55,893 bases of DNA from Bacteroidales bacterium (lineage in GTDB: Bacteria; Bacteroidota; Bacteroidia; Bacteroidales; Muribaculaceae): positions 1 to 55,893 of the forward strand of contig CAAFXO010000055.1 in assembly GCA_900766975.1 (NCBI GenBank), given 5' to 3'. Below, one piece after another: positions 17,906-27,273 of this stretch. The translations under genes and the position numbers were made by a program. Numbering within the stretch: position 1 is the first letter of the stretch; each line of letters opens with the position of its first letter. Below the pieces are notes generated by a model. It did not search any database. It was not told the origin of the DNA and was given only the letters and a program-made list of their open reading frames with translations.

Positions 17906-20086
17906 ATGACAACGATGAGACACTTCATAATCTACGTGACGATGGGAATAGCCACACTCTTTGCGGCACTCACCGCCAATGCACAGACCGAATATGCCGA
18001 GAGCGACTCGATATCCCTCGACTCCATCGGCAGTTACTACGAACTGGAAGAGATAGTGGTGAAAGGCACCCTCCCCAACACACGCATGAAAGGAGATGCC
18101 TTAGTGACCAAGATTAGCGGATCGACCCTTGAGAAGGCAGGTACGGCAGCCGATGTGCTACGCAAAGTGCCCGGAATGATCAAGAAGGGAGACGGCCTGG
18201 AGGTGATAGGTCGCGGCACGCCGATATACTACATCAATGGTCGCCGCGTGCAAGACACCGACGAACTGAAGCGCCTGATGAGCGACGAGATTGCCGACGT
18301 CGAAGTGATCACCAACCCGGGGGCGAAATATGACGCATCGGTATCGGCAGTGGTGCGCATCAAGACCAAGAAGCGCCAAGGCGACGGATTCAGTTTCAAC
18401 CTCTTCGCCAAGAGCGAGCAGAGCCTCCGCACCGGCAAGAACGACCCCGAAGCGCAAATCAACCTCAACTATCGCCACGGAGGTTGGGACTTCTTCGCCT
18501 CAGTCAAAGAATGGCAATATCGCACCAACCAATGGAGCGACCTGGGTCATCTCAGCACCGACCCGCTCACCGGCGAAGAACTCTTCCGCTACGAAGGAGA
18601 CCTCGTGTATAAATGGCGTGGCATCGGCACACACGTCACCGGTGGACTCAACTGGCAGATCAACGACCGCCACTCTATCGGCGCCAAAGTCGACTATGCC
18701 ATCACCACCAGCAGCGACACCGAAGAGCTGATGCACATGAACAAATATGATCATGGCACATTCGTCGAGAACATCACCTCCGATGGAAACAAATGGAGCA
18801 AACGCCCCGACAACGTATTGGTGAATGCCTACTACAACGGCACCATCGGTCGACTCAACATCGACTTCAACACCGACATGTTCTTCACTCGCGAGAACGA
18901 GCATCAATACATGGACGAGACAGCCACTACCAGCGACCGCATCGTAGAAGGCATCTCCTCATCGAAGAATAATATGGTGGCTACCAAATTAGTGCTCTCC
19001 TACCCCATCTGGAGAGGTATGCTCGAAGTGGGCACCGAAGAGACCTTCGTCAAGCGCAACAGCAGCAACGAGATCACCGGCGCCACCCTCCCCAACTCCC
19101 TGTCGAAGACCATCGACAATGTCTATGCCGGCTTCATACAATATGGAGTGGCACTGAATCAGAACACCAACTTCAGCGTCGGATTGCGCTACGAACATGC
19201 CGACTTCGACTACAAAGACCAGCTCAACAGCGGCGACAATCTCCACCGCAGCTATGACAACATCTTCCCCTCAGCCTCCTTCTCCACCCTCTTGGGGAGA
19301 GTAAGAGTGATGGCAGGCTATTCGAGCCGCACGCAGCGTCCGCAATACTGGCAGCTCAGCAGCGCCATGAGCTATCACAACCGCTACGCCTTCCAGCAGG
19401 GCAACCCGACCTTGAAGCCCTCGATCGAGCACTCCGTATCGCTGACCGCCATGTGGAATATGTTTACCTTCGGTGCACAATACAGCAACCACAAAGACAT
19501 GGTGTGCAGCTGGAGCGAGCGATATAACGACGAAGGGACCATCCGCATAAGCTTCCGCAACATCGACAAGCCGCAACATCAGATGCATCTCTTCGCAGTC
19601 GCCACCAAGACCTGGGGATGCTACACGCCGACCTGGACCGTAGCCTTCATCAAGCAATGGCTCACCCTCGACTTCGACAACGGCAGCCGCTCCTTCAACA
19701 AGCCGATGTGGGTCTTCAACGCCAACAACGCCTTCCGCTTCCCTCACAGCTGGCAATTCGAAATCAACTCCGAGTTCCACAGCAAATCACACTACAGCAA
19801 CATCGAGCTGATGAACCACTACTGGTCGCTCGAAGCCGCCGTACAGAAATCCTTCCTCAAAGATGATGCACTGACCCTGCGACTCTCCTGGCAAGACATC
19901 TTCCGCAAGGGTAACAACGACGGATACGTATACTACGGCAGTTACACGGCGACACAGACCAATTGTTTCGACAACAATCGCGTTATACTCACACTAAGTT
20001 ACAATTTCAACACCGCCCGCAGCAAATACAAAGGGAAAGGTGCAGGCCAGGCAGCTCGCGACCGCATCGGTGCCGCCGCCAAGTAA
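17906..20086 (+). CDS. TonB-dependent receptor-like outer-membrane beta-barrel protein
   Basis: The 726-residue protein starts with a signal peptide (ending near ALTANAQ, residue about 27), then a plug-like domain (LEEIVVKGTLPNTRMKGDA, then AADVLRKVPGMIKKGDG, then IADVEVITNPGAKYDAS) and a long C-terminal part of alternating aromatic strands typical of OMP beta-barrel family 3. The N-terminal carboxypeptidase-regulatory-like domain seen in many relatives is absent. The first ATG (17906) and a second in-frame ATG (17915) are both possible; the second gives the more regular signal peptide. The substrate is unknown; there is no SusD partner, so it is not a standard glycan-uptake pair. Confidence 0.85.
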   Translation: MTTMRHFIIYVTMGIATLFAALTANAQTEYAESDSISLDSIGSYYELEEIVVKGTLPNTRMKGDALVTKISGSTLEKAGTAADVLRKVPGMIKKGDGLEVIGRGTPIYYINGRRVQDTDELKRLMSDEIADVEVITNPGAKYDASVSAVVRIKTKKRQGDGFSFNLFAKSEQSLRTGKNDPEAQINLNYRHGGWDFFASVKEWQYRTNQWSDLGHLSTDPLTGEELFRYEGDLVYKWRGIGTHVTGGLNWQINDRHSIGAKVDYAITTSSDTEELMHMNKYDHGTFVENITSDGNKWSKRPDNVLVNAYYNGTIGRLNIDFNTDMFFTRENEHQYMDETATTSDRIVEGISSSKNNMVATKLVLSYPIWRGMLEVGTEETFVKRNSSNEITGATLPNSLSKTIDNVYAGFIQYGVALNQNTNFSVGLRYEHADFDYKDQLNSGDNLHRSYDNIFPSASFSTLLGRVRVMAGYSSRTQRPQYWQLSSAMSYHNRYAFQQGNPTLKPSIEHSVSLTAMWNMFTFGAQYSNHKDMVCSWSERYNDEGTIRISFRNIDKPQHQMHLFAVATKTWGCYTPTWTVAFIKQWLTLDFDNGSRSFNKPMWVFNANNAFRFPHSWQFEINSEFHSKSHYSNIELMNHYWSLEAAVQKSFLKDDALTLRLSWQDIFRKGNNDGYVYYGSYTATQTNCFDNNRVILTLSYNFNTARSKYKGKGAGQAARDRIGAAAK

Positions 20087-20132
20087 AAGCAGTAGAAAAG
20101 CAAGACCGTAGAAAAGCAACCTAAGAGCGCCC

Positions 20133-20180
20133 GGAGGGAGAAGATAGACCAAGCCTCAAATCTTCCCCTCCGAGTTTTTT
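20133..20180 (+). terminator. Intrinsic terminator of the receptor gene
   Basis: GGAGGG-A-GAAGAT (20133-20145) pairs with ATCTTC-CCCTCC (20160-20171), leaving one bulged base, and is followed by GAGTTTTTTG. The remainder of the spacer to aspS holds a G-run and the aspS promoter. Confidence 0.75.
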
Positions 20181-20258
20181 GGGGATGGGTAAATCGGAAT
20201 CGGGGGGGGCACAAATCGGGGAAAATTGAGAGAATCCGGAGGAAGAGTAGAACAAATA

Positions 20259-20290
20259 TTTTGAAATATGGAGAAAAAATATTAACTTTG
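20259..20290 (+). promoter_or_regulatory. Promoter of aspS
   Basis: TTTTG (20259-20263), a 19-nt spacer and TAACTTTG (20283-20290) match the Bacteroidota consensus at every position. The leader before the aspS ATG would be about 57 nt. Confidence 0.8.
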
Positions 20291-20353
20291 CGTGCTTAAT
20301 ATGCGCGGTTCTAAAAAACGGGATTGCGCCATAGGATATATCCAGAAAACAAT

Positions 20354-22105
20354 ATGTACAGAGACACAACATGCGGCGAGTTGCGACTCGCCGACGCCGG
20401 CAAAGAAGTGAAGCTGGCGGGATGGGTACAGAGAGTCCGCAAAATGGGCGGAATGACCTTTGTAGATGTCCGTGATAGATATGGCATCACACAGGTGGTG
20501 TTTAGTAACGAAAACGATTCTGAACTTGAGGAGCAAGCCAATCATTTAGGACGAGAATATGTGGTTCAGGTCGAAGGCAAGGTGGAGGAGCGCAGTTCGA
20601 AGAATGCGAATCTTCCGACCGGCGACATAGAGGTGGTAGCCAAGAAGTTGCGTGTCTTGAACCGCAGCGAGGTGCCCCCCTTCACCATCGAAGATAACAC
20701 CGATGGCGGAGACGACCTCCGTATGAAATATCGCTACTTGGATCTTCGACGTCCCTGCGTGCGCACCAACCTTGAGTTGCGCCATAAGATGGCTTTCGAG
20801 ATCCGCCGCTACTTGGATTCGCAGAACTTCCTTGAAGTCGAGACGCCTATTTTGGTGAAATCGACACCGGAGGGAGCACGCGACTTTATCGTCCCCTCGA
20901 GGATGAATCCCGGAGAATTTTATGCACTTCCGCAGTCACCGCAGCTCTTCAAGCAGCTTCTGATGGTGTCGGGTTTCGACCGCTACTTCCAGATCGCCAA
21001 ATGCTTCAGAGACGAAGACCTTCGTGCCGATCGTCAGCCCGAGTTCACGCAGATCGACTGCGAGATGAGCTTCGTGGAGCAAGAGGATGTGATCGAAGTG
21101 TTCGAAGGCTTGGTGAAGCACATCTTCAAATATGTCAAGGGTATCGACTTTACAGAGCCCTTCGAGCGCATCACCTGGGCGGATGCGATGAAATATTATG
21201 GCAGCGACAAGCCCGACAAGCGATTCGGCATGGAGTTCGTAGAGCTCACCGACCTGGCACAGGGACATGGATTCGCAGTGGCAGATGACGCAGAATTGGT
21301 GGTCGGCATCGCCGCGCCGGGATGTGCCGGCTACACTCGCAAGCAGATCGACCAGCTCACCGACTTTGTGAAGCGTCCCCAAGTAGGAGGGAAGGGTCTG
21401 ATCTGGGTCAAACTCGAAGAGGATGGCACAGTGAAGAGTTCGGTAGGCAAGTTCTATGATGAGGCGACCCTCAAATCGTGGGGTGAGCGCATGAACGCCA
21501 AGGCGGGCGACCTTCTATTGGTGATGACCGGAGATGCTATGAAAGTTCGCAAGCAGCTCTGCGAGCTTCGTCTCGAGATGGGCAATCGTCTCGGGCTCCG
21601 CGACCGCAACGTCTTCGCCCCCCTCTGGGTGATCGACTTCCCCCTCTTCGAGTGGGACGAAGAAACCCAGCGCTACTATGCGATGCACCATCCCTTCACC
21701 TCCCCCAATCCGGAGGACATACCACTTCTGCATAGCGACACCGGCAAGGTGCGTGCCACAGCCTACGACATCGTGGTGAATGGCACCGAGTTGGGTGGCG
21801 GATCGATCCGTATCCACGACGCCGAACTTCAAGACACCATGTTCGAGCTTCTGGGCTTCACACCCGAGAAGGCACATGAGCAATTCGGCTTCCTGATGAA
21901 TGCCTTCCAATATGGAGCGCCCCCTCACGGCGGCTTGGCATTAGGATTCGACCGCTTCGTATCGATCTTGGCAGGGCTTGACACAATCAGAGACGTGATC
22001 GCCTTCCCCAAGAACAACTCGGGACGCGACGTGATGAACGAAAGTCCCTCGCCGATCGATCAGTCGCAACTTGATGAACTACAAATCGCATTAGTGAAAA
22101 AATAA
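20354..22105 (+). CDS. aspS: Aspartate-tRNA ligase
   Basis: The 583-residue class II synthetase charges tRNA-Asp. It has an N-terminal OB-fold (LAGWVQRVRKMGGMTFVDVR), the motif 2 region (QLLMVSGFDRYFQIAKCFRD then EDLRADRQPEFTQID), the bacterial GAD insertion (about 290-415) and motif 3 (GLALGFDRFVSILAG) near the C-terminus. I start at the ATG at 20354 because the protein then begins MYRDTTCGELR, the usual bacterial AspRS opening; an upstream in-frame ATG would add ten unrelated residues. Presence or absence of an asparagine-discriminating form cannot be judged here, but a separate asnS exists at 44.4 kb. Confidence 0.97.
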   Translation: MYRDTTCGELRLADAGKEVKLAGWVQRVRKMGGMTFVDVRDRYGITQVVFSNENDSELEEQANHLGREYVVQVEGKVEERSSKNANLPTGDIEVVAKKLRVLNRSEVPPFTIEDNTDGGDDLRMKYRYLDLRRPCVRTNLELRHKMAFEIRRYLDSQNFLEVETPILVKSTPEGARDFIVPSRMNPGEFYALPQSPQLFKQLLMVSGFDRYFQIAKCFRDEDLRADRQPEFTQIDCEMSFVEQEDVIEVFEGLVKHIFKYVKGIDFTEPFERITWADAMKYYGSDKPDKRFGMEFVELTDLAQGHGFAVADDAELVVGIAAPGCAGYTRKQIDQLTDFVKRPQVGGKGLIWVKLEEDGTVKSSVGKFYDEATLKSWGERMNAKAGDLLLVMTGDAMKVRKQLCELRLEMGNRLGLRDRNVFAPLWVIDFPLFEWDEETQRYYAMHHPFTSPNPEDIPLLHSDTGKVRATAYDIVVNGTELGGGSIRIHDAELQDTMFELLGFTPEKAHEQFGFLMNAFQYGAPPHGGLALGFDRFVSILAGLDTIRDVIAFPKNNSGRDVMNESPSPIDQSQLDELQIALVKK

Positions 22106-22117
22106 ACCATCCACGGG

Positions 22118-22900
22118 ATGACCGTAAAAGAGATAACGACAGCAATCGAAGAATTTGCGCCCCTGCCACTGCAAGAGTCGTATGACAACGCCGGATTGCA
22201 GGTAGGATATGGAGATAGCCGAGTCAACGCGGTGATGTTGTGTCTTGACGTGACCCACGAGGTGCTCGACGAGGCGATCAAGCGCAAATGCGACATGATC
22301 GTGTCGCACCATCCGCTGATCTTCCATGGGTTGAAGCATCTCACCGGAGCGAGCGAGACCGAGCGAATCGTGATCAAAGCCATCAAAGAGGGTATCGCGA
22401 TCTACTCGGCCCACACCAATCTCGACTCCACCTGGAATGGGGTGAGCCACGAGATGGCACACATGCTCGACCTGCACGACATCGAAGTCTTGTCGCCCAT
22501 CGATGGGAACCCGCAAGCGGGACTCGGAGTGATCGGCAACATCGTCCCCACTCCGAAATTGGAACTTCTGAGACGCATCAAAGAGAAATTCGGAGTGAAG
22601 AGTCTGAGATATTCCACCCAGAGCTCGGCGATAGTGGCAAAGCGCATAGCCATGTGTGGCGGCGCCGGTGCCGGCTTCATCAAGCGAGCCATCGAGATGG
22701 GTGCCGATATGTATATCACCGGCGATGTGAAATATCATGACTTCACCACATGGGGTCAGGATATCGTGATCGCTGACATCGGCCACTACGAGAGCGAGCT
22801 CTGCTCGATGAAGATCTTCTCGAGGATCATCCGCGAGAAATATCCCGATTTAGTGGTATACTTCTCCGAAGAGCAGACCAATCCGATCGGTGTGATGTAA
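22118..22900 (+). CDS. Nif3-like dinuclear metal-centre protein
   Basis: The 260-residue protein belongs to the Nif3/YbgI family, with metal-binding histidines in IVSHHPLIFHGLK and YSAHTNLDS and the C-terminal GHYESELC glutamate/histidine region. Relatives form hexameric rings with two metal ions per subunit. The biochemical role is unsettled; some members act on GTP cyclohydrolase substrates or related compounds in annotation only. The gene follows aspS by 12 bp and precedes a zinc-ribbon coiled-coil protein, a pairing seen widely in bacteria, so the two are likely linked in function. Confidence 0.9.
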   Translation: MTVKEITTAIEEFAPLPLQESYDNAGLQVGYGDSRVNAVMLCLDVTHEVLDEAIKRKCDMIVSHHPLIFHGLKHLTGASETERIVIKAIKEGIAIYSAHTNLDSTWNGVSHEMAHMLDLHDIEVLSPIDGNPQAGLGVIGNIVPTPKLELLRRIKEKFGVKSLRYSTQSSAIVAKRIAMCGGAGAGFIKRAIEMGADMYITGDVKYHDFTTWGQDIVIADIGHYESELCSMKIFSRIIREKYPDLVVYFSEEQTNPIGVM

Positions 22901-22948
22901 TCAGGGGATAGAAGAAAACATAAAAAGCAAACAACAGATATTATCAAT

Positions 22949-23767
22949 ATGGCAGATAAAAAAACCGAAAAAGAGCGCAGTGTAGAAGAGCGACTCAAAG
23001 ACCTCTATCATCTTCAGACACTTCTTTCAGAGATCGACCGCATCAAGACACTTCGAGGCGAACTACCCAACGAAGTAAAAGATCGCGAAGACGAGATCGT
23101 GCGATACCAGACACGCATCAACAAGAATGAGGAAGAGATCGCCCAGTTGCGTAGTGTCATCTCACAGCGCAACGGCGACATCGAGATCAGCAAGGGCAAG
23201 ATCGAGCGCTACAACCAGCAGATAGCCAATGTCAGCAACAATCGCGAGTACAACTACTTAGAGAAGGAGAAAGAATTCCAGCAGCTCGAGATCGAGTTGG
23301 CAGAGAAGAACATCCGCGAGGCGACAGCGAAGATCGAAGAGAAGAGCGCTGAGATCGAGCGCAATCGCGAAATGCTGACCGACAATGAGCACATCCTCGA
23401 GCAGAAGAAAGAAGAGCTCGATGCCATCATCTCCGAGACTCGCCAAGAGGAGGAGAATCTTCTGGCTAAATGCAAAGCCGTAGAGCCCAACATCGATGCC
23501 TACACACTGGCAGCCTTCAAGCGAATCCGCAAGAATGCACGCAATGGTTTGGGTATTGTCACCGTGCAACGTGATGCATGCGGTGGCTGCTTCAACCGCA
23601 TCCCGCCCCAGCGTCAACTTGAGATCAAGATGCACAAGAAGGTGATCGTATGCGAATACTGCGGTCGCATCATGATCGATGCAGCCTTGGCAGGCATCGA
23701 AGAGGTAAAAGAGGCACAGCCGGTAAAGAAACGCGCATCACGCACTCGCAAGCCTACTTCCATTTAA
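22949..23767 (+). CDS. C4-type zinc-ribbon coiled-coil protein
   Basis: The 272-residue protein is nearly all coiled coil from residue 10 to 180, rich in Glu, Lys, Arg and Gln. A C4 zinc ribbon follows at about 205-240, with one CGGCFNRIPPQ knuckle and one CEYCGRIM knuckle, then a basic tail (KKRASRTRKPTSI). This architecture is that of the zf-RING_7/COG1579 family, which is regularly encoded beside Nif3-like proteins. Its function is unknown; the basic tail suggests nucleic-acid contact. It lies 48 bp after the Nif3-like gene. Confidence 0.88.
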   Translation: MADKKTEKERSVEERLKDLYHLQTLLSEIDRIKTLRGELPNEVKDREDEIVRYQTRINKNEEEIAQLRSVISQRNGDIEISKGKIERYNQQIANVSNNREYNYLEKEKEFQQLEIELAEKNIREATAKIEEKSAEIERNREMLTDNEHILEQKKEELDAIISETRQEEENLLAKCKAVEPNIDAYTLAAFKRIRKNARNGLGIVTVQRDACGGCFNRIPPQRQLEIKMHKKVIVCEYCGRIMIDAALAGIEEVKEAQPVKKRASRTRKPTSI

Positions 23768-23818
23768 GAGACTGAACAGAAGATACTTGTTCACCCACAA
23801 AATCAACACGTAGAGAGA

Positions 23819-24154
23819 ATGTATTACGTCAGGAAAACCTTTGAATTTAGTGCAGCCCACCGACTTGAGCTCAATTATGAGAGTCGGTGTTGCTACTTGC
23901 ATGGGCATAATTGGAGGGTGACTGTGGAATGTCGATCGAAAGAGGTCGATGAGAATGGCATGGTGGTCGACTTCTCGCTTATCAAGCGGATGATTATGGA
24001 TCGTTTGGACCATCGTATGCTCAACGACGTATTGGACTTCAATACGACGGCAGAGAACATCGCCCGTTGGGTGGTGGATAGTGTGCCCAACTGCTATCGA
24101 GCTGAAGTGGAAGAGAGCGATGGCAACTGGGCGGCATACGAAAAAGATGAGTGA
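23819..24154 (+). CDS. queD: 6-carboxytetrahydropterin synthase QueD
   Basis: QueD turns dihydroneopterin triphosphate into 6-carboxy-5,6,7,8-tetrahydropterin, the first committed step to 7-deazaguanines. The 111-residue protein has the zinc-binding histidines (FSAAHRL, then CYLHGHNW with the catalytic Cys before HGH), DFSLIKRM and LDHRMLND. It is slightly short, ending soon after the conserved EESDGNWAAY. It is the first of queD-queE-queC, with 6 bp to queE. No preQ1 riboswitch-like structure was recognised upstream. Confidence 0.93.
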   Translation: MYYVRKTFEFSAAHRLELNYESRCCYLHGHNWRVTVECRSKEVDENGMVVDFSLIKRMIMDRLDHRMLNDVLDFNTTAENIARWVVDSVPNCYRAEVEESDGNWAAYEKDE

Positions 24155-24160
24155 TCGGCG

Positions 24161-24763
24161 ATGAGGAAGATCAACGAAATATTTTACTCGCTGCAGGGCG
24201 AGGGTCATCATAGCGGCTACCCGTCGGTGTTCATCCGCTTTTCGGGATGCAACTTGCGTTGTCCCTTCTGCGACACGAGCCATGAAGATGGCATCTATAT
24301 GGACGACGAATCGATCGTGCATGCCGTCAACCTCTACACGGCGGAGTGGATCGTACTGACCGGGGGAGAGCCGGGGTTATGGATCGATGAGGATTTCATC
24401 CATCTGCTCAAGCGCGCCACCGGCAAGAAGATCGCGATCGAGACCAACGGCACTTGTCCACTGCCGGAGGGCATCGATTGGGTCACCGTATCTCCCAAGT
24501 TTGGCATTTGTGGCGACATGGAGAAGGGTGAGGTCAAGGTGGAAGCCGCCGACGAAATCAAGGTGATCGACATCGGTCAGGATCTGGATGGCTACTTCTC
24601 ATTGGGATGTCGCCGAGAGAAGACGTTGATGTATCTTCAGCCATGCTATGTCGAGGATTCCGCCGAGCGAGAGGCCAACAGACTCCGGACAGTGAGCCGA
24701 GTACTCGCCGACCCTCGCTGGACACTCTCAGTGCAATTACACAGATTCTTGGGAATACCCTGA
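24161..24763 (+). CDS. queE: 7-carboxy-7-deazaguanine synthase QueE
   Basis: QueE is a radical-SAM enzyme that contracts the pterin ring of the QueD product to 7-carboxy-7-deazaguanine. The 200-residue protein has the start NEIFYSLQGEGHHSGYPSVF, the cluster-binding CNLRCPFC (CxxxCxxC form) and the GGEPG motif near residue 68, all at the usual QueE places. It follows queD by 6 bp and precedes queC by 96 bp. The length is within the normal range of the family. Confidence 0.95.
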   Translation: MRKINEIFYSLQGEGHHSGYPSVFIRFSGCNLRCPFCDTSHEDGIYMDDESIVHAVNLYTAEWIVLTGGEPGLWIDEDFIHLLKRATGKKIAIETNGTCPLPEGIDWVTVSPKFGICGDMEKGEVKVEAADEIKVIDIGQDLDGYFSLGCRREKTLMYLQPCYVEDSAEREANRLRTVSRVLADPRWTLSVQLHRFLGIP

Positions 24764-24859
24764 TCTGCGACAAATTGTCGGCAGAACGGGAACCGGATAG
24801 CGAGTTCAGGCATAATCGGAATAATCAACAAATAAAACGCAAACAAGCGCAACGAAGCA

Positions 24860-25516
24860 ATGGATAGAGACTCGATAATAGTGCTGTCGGGAGGATTGGA
24901 TTCAGTCACGCTGCTGCACGAATATAAAGAGAGGATTGCCTTGGCTGTGACCTTCGACTATGGGTCGAATCATAATGCACGCGAGATCGAGTGTGCACGC
25001 CGCCAATGTCGTATGCTTGATATCGAGCATATCGTGATCCCCCTGCGATTTATGGGGGAATACTTCAAGAGTTCGCTGCTGAGTGGCGCTGAAGATATCC
25101 CCGAGGGTCACTACGAGGATGAGAATATGCGGAGCACGGTGGTGCCATTTCGCAATGGCATCATGCTGTCGGTGGCGTGTGGACTGGCAGAGAGTCGCGG
25201 GCTGAAGCATGTGATGATAGCCAACCATTCGGGCGATCATGCCATCTATCCGGACTGTCGGCATGAATTTATCGATGCGATGAGTCTGGCGATGAGCCGC
25301 GGCACGTACGATGGCGTCGACATCCTCGCTCCCTATACCGACATCAGCAAGAGCGACATCGTAAGACATGGCGCGAGCGCAGGTGTCGACTACTCGAAGA
25401 CCTACTCCTGCTACAAGGGTGGCGAAGTGCATTGCGGAGTGTGCGGCACATGTGTGGAGCGCAAAGAGGCGTTCCAACTTGCCGGAGTTCCAGACCCGAC
25501 GGTCTATCAGAAATGA
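24860..25516 (+). CDS. queC: 7-cyano-7-deazaguanine synthase QueC
   Basis: QueC uses ATP and ammonia to convert the QueE product into preQ0. The 218-residue protein opens with VLSGGLDSVTLLHEY, the PP-loop SGGxDS motif, and has the zinc cysteines near the C-terminus (SCYKGG, then CGVCGTC before VERKEAF). It is third in queD-queE-queC. A strong terminator follows at 25575-25604, and the last enzyme of the preQ1 branch, queF, is found after manA in a separate transcription unit. Confidence 0.96.
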   Translation: MDRDSIIVLSGGLDSVTLLHEYKERIALAVTFDYGSNHNAREIECARRQCRMLDIEHIVIPLRFMGEYFKSSLLSGAEDIPEGHYEDENMRSTVVPFRNGIMLSVACGLAESRGLKHVMIANHSGDHAIYPDCRHEFIDAMSLAMSRGTYDGVDILAPYTDISKSDIVRHGASAGVDYSKTYSCYKGGEVHCGVCGTCVERKEAFQLAGVPDPTVYQK

Positions 25517-25574
25517 AGGGATGGCCGGAGGGGATAGCGACCTACGATAAGAGCGCGTTGAACATAAAGAGCGA

Positions 25575-25604
25575 GGCGTCGGATATCCCGGCGCCCCTTT
25601 TTTT
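25575..25604 (+). terminator. Intrinsic terminator after queC
   Basis: GGCGTCGG (25575-25582) pairs with CCGGCGCC (25588-25595), with one G-T pair, and is followed by CC and seven T. A second overlapping inverted repeat (GCCCC-T-run ... A-run-GGGGGC) adds stability and could work on the other strand. Confidence 0.8.
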
Positions 25605-25655
25605 GCATAAAAAGGGGGCAAAAAGAGAAAAAAGGAGATAAAAATCCTTATCAAA

Positions 25656-25686
25656 TTGCTTAAAACAAAAAAATTGCGTATATTTG
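25656..25686 (+). promoter_or_regulatory. Promoter of manA-queF
   Basis: TTG (25656-25658), a 20-nt spacer and TATATTTG (25679-25686) match the Bacteroidota consensus. The preceding terminator and this promoter separate queDEC from manA-queF. Confidence 0.75.
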
Positions 25687-25750
25687 TAGTTACCATATTT
25701 CTACTAACAGCGTAAAACGAACAGAACAACGAAAAAACTTCGACATCAAG

Positions 25751-26713
25751 ATGTGGAAATTCGAGCCCATATTGAAGCCCACCATCTGGGGAGGGAACAA
25801 GATTTTCTCCTATAGAGGGGAGGAATCGCAAGAGAGCAACATAGGCGAAAGCTGGTTGATCAGCGGACTTGAAGGAGATGAGACGCGCGTGAGTGAAGGC
25901 AGCGACAAGGGGTTGACTGTCAGCGAATTGCTGCAGAAATATGGCAGAGTCTTGACAGGCAAGAGTGCCAAGAGCGGGGAGTCGACACGGTTTCCCTTGC
26001 TGGTGAAGCTGATAGACTCCAACAGCGACTTGTCGGTGCAGGTACATCCCGACGATGCGACAGCCATGAGCCATGGCTACGAGAATGGCAAATCGGAGAT
26101 GTGGTATATCATCGACGCCGCACCGGGGGCACGGATCGCCAATGGGTTCAATCGCGAGGTGACACCTCAAGAGTATGACAGACTGATCGAGACGGGCAAG
26201 ATCGAAGAGGTGTTGAACTACACCGATGTGAATCGTGGAGAGATCTATTACATACCGGCCGGGCGAGTACACTCGATCTGCGCCGGGTGTCTGCTGGTGG
26301 AAGTTCAGCAAACGAGTGAAGTGACCTATCGCATCTATGACTACAACCGCAAGGATGACGAAGGGAATTACCGCAAATTGCACACCGGCGAGGCGCGTGA
26401 GTCGATACGTTTTGACGACCAGGATGGCAAGAGTTTAGGCTATGCCGTAAGAGTCAATGTGCCGGTGAATGTGATACGTTCCGATCACTTCACGGTCAAT
26501 ATCCTGGATGTCGACAGGGAGATGATCCGCGACTATCGCGAGGCAGACACCTTCCGAATCTTGGTGCTGATCGAGGGTAAAGCCGAGATCGAGAGCCAAG
26601 GAGAGATGGTAAGCCTGAAGCAGGGAGAGATGGTGCTGATACCGGCAAGTGCCGACAACATCACGATCCGCCCCGAGGGGAGCATACGCATGCTCGAGAC
26701 ATATACTAACTAA
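25751..26713 (+). CDS. manA: Type I mannose-6-phosphate isomerase
   Basis: The 320-residue protein is a cupin-type phosphomannose isomerase that interconverts mannose-6-phosphate and fructose-6-phosphate, feeding GDP-sugar synthesis or mannose use. The N-terminus KPTIWGGNKIF, the zinc-binding QVHPDD motif (about residue 96), GKSEMWYII and the later IPAGRVHSI and EVQQTSEVTYR segments are characteristic. It is shorter than the E. coli enzyme and of the common Bacteroidota size. queF follows by 9 bp. Confidence 0.93.
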   Translation: MWKFEPILKPTIWGGNKIFSYRGEESQESNIGESWLISGLEGDETRVSEGSDKGLTVSELLQKYGRVLTGKSAKSGESTRFPLLVKLIDSNSDLSVQVHPDDATAMSHGYENGKSEMWYIIDAAPGARIANGFNREVTPQEYDRLIETGKIEEVLNYTDVNRGEIYYIPAGRVHSICAGCLLVEVQQTSEVTYRIYDYNRKDDEGNYRKLHTGEARESIRFDDQDGKSLGYAVRVNVPVNVIRSDHFTVNILDVDREMIRDYREADTFRILVLIEGKAEIESQGEMVSLKQGEMVLIPASADNITIRPEGSIRMLETYTN

Positions 26714-26722
26714 AAACGAGAG

Positions 26723-27193
26723 ATGAGAACAGAACAAGAACTTGAAGGCGTAACCCTGCTTGGGGCCGCCGGAACGAAATATAGCGACAACTACTCTCCC
26801 GAGGTGCTTGAGACATTTGAGAACAAGCATCCCGACAATGAGTATGTGGTGAGATTCGACTGTCCGGAGTTCACTACGCTCTGCCCCAAGACGGGTCAAC
26901 CCGATTTCGGGCATATCCATATCGCCTACATCCCGGGGCGTAAGATGGTGGAGAGCAAGAGTCTGAAGCTCTATCTCTTCAGTTTTCGCAACCATGGCGA
27001 CTTCCATGAGGATTGTGTCAACATCATCATGAAAGATCTCTGCCGGCTGATGGAGCCGAAATATATCGAAGTGGAGGGACGCTTCATGCCGCGAGGAGGG
27101 ATCAGCATCCATCCCTTTGCCAACTATGGCGATGCCGCTCATCAGGAGCTGGCACGTCGGCGCAGAGAGGAGCTACTGAGTTTCGAATGGTAA
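26723..27193 (+). CDS. queF: preQ1 synthase (NADPH-dependent nitrile reductase) QueF
   Basis: QueF reduces preQ0 to preQ1, the base inserted into tRNA on the way to queuosine. The 156-residue protein is the unimodular type with the catalytic Cys in FTTLCPKTGQPDFG, the following Asp, and the family block MVESKSLKLYLFSFRNHGDF. Together with queD, queE and queC all steps from dihydroneopterin triphosphate to preQ1 are present within 3.4 kb, with manA inserted. tgt and queA are not in the window. Confidence 0.96.
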   Translation: MRTEQELEGVTLLGAAGTKYSDNYSPEVLETFENKHPDNEYVVRFDCPEFTTLCPKTGQPDFGHIHIAYIPGRKMVESKSLKLYLFSFRNHGDFHEDCVNIIMKDLCRLMEPKYIEVEGRFMPRGGISIHPFANYGDAAHQELARRRREELLSFEW

Positions 27194-27273
27194 CCCACCG
27201 ACTTATCTCGACCGGCATCGGCTGGATAAATATATATAAGTATTAACCACTAACACTAAAATTACAATCTATT

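Noticed and set aside
23768..23818. A preQ1 riboswitch before queD
   Set aside because: The 51-bp spacer shows no stem plus A-rich tail able to form the small preQ1 pseudoknot.
24902..26383. A 493-codon minus-strand open frame across queC and manA
   Set aside because: It crosses the queC terminator and the manA promoter and is antisense to two genes with clear motifs.
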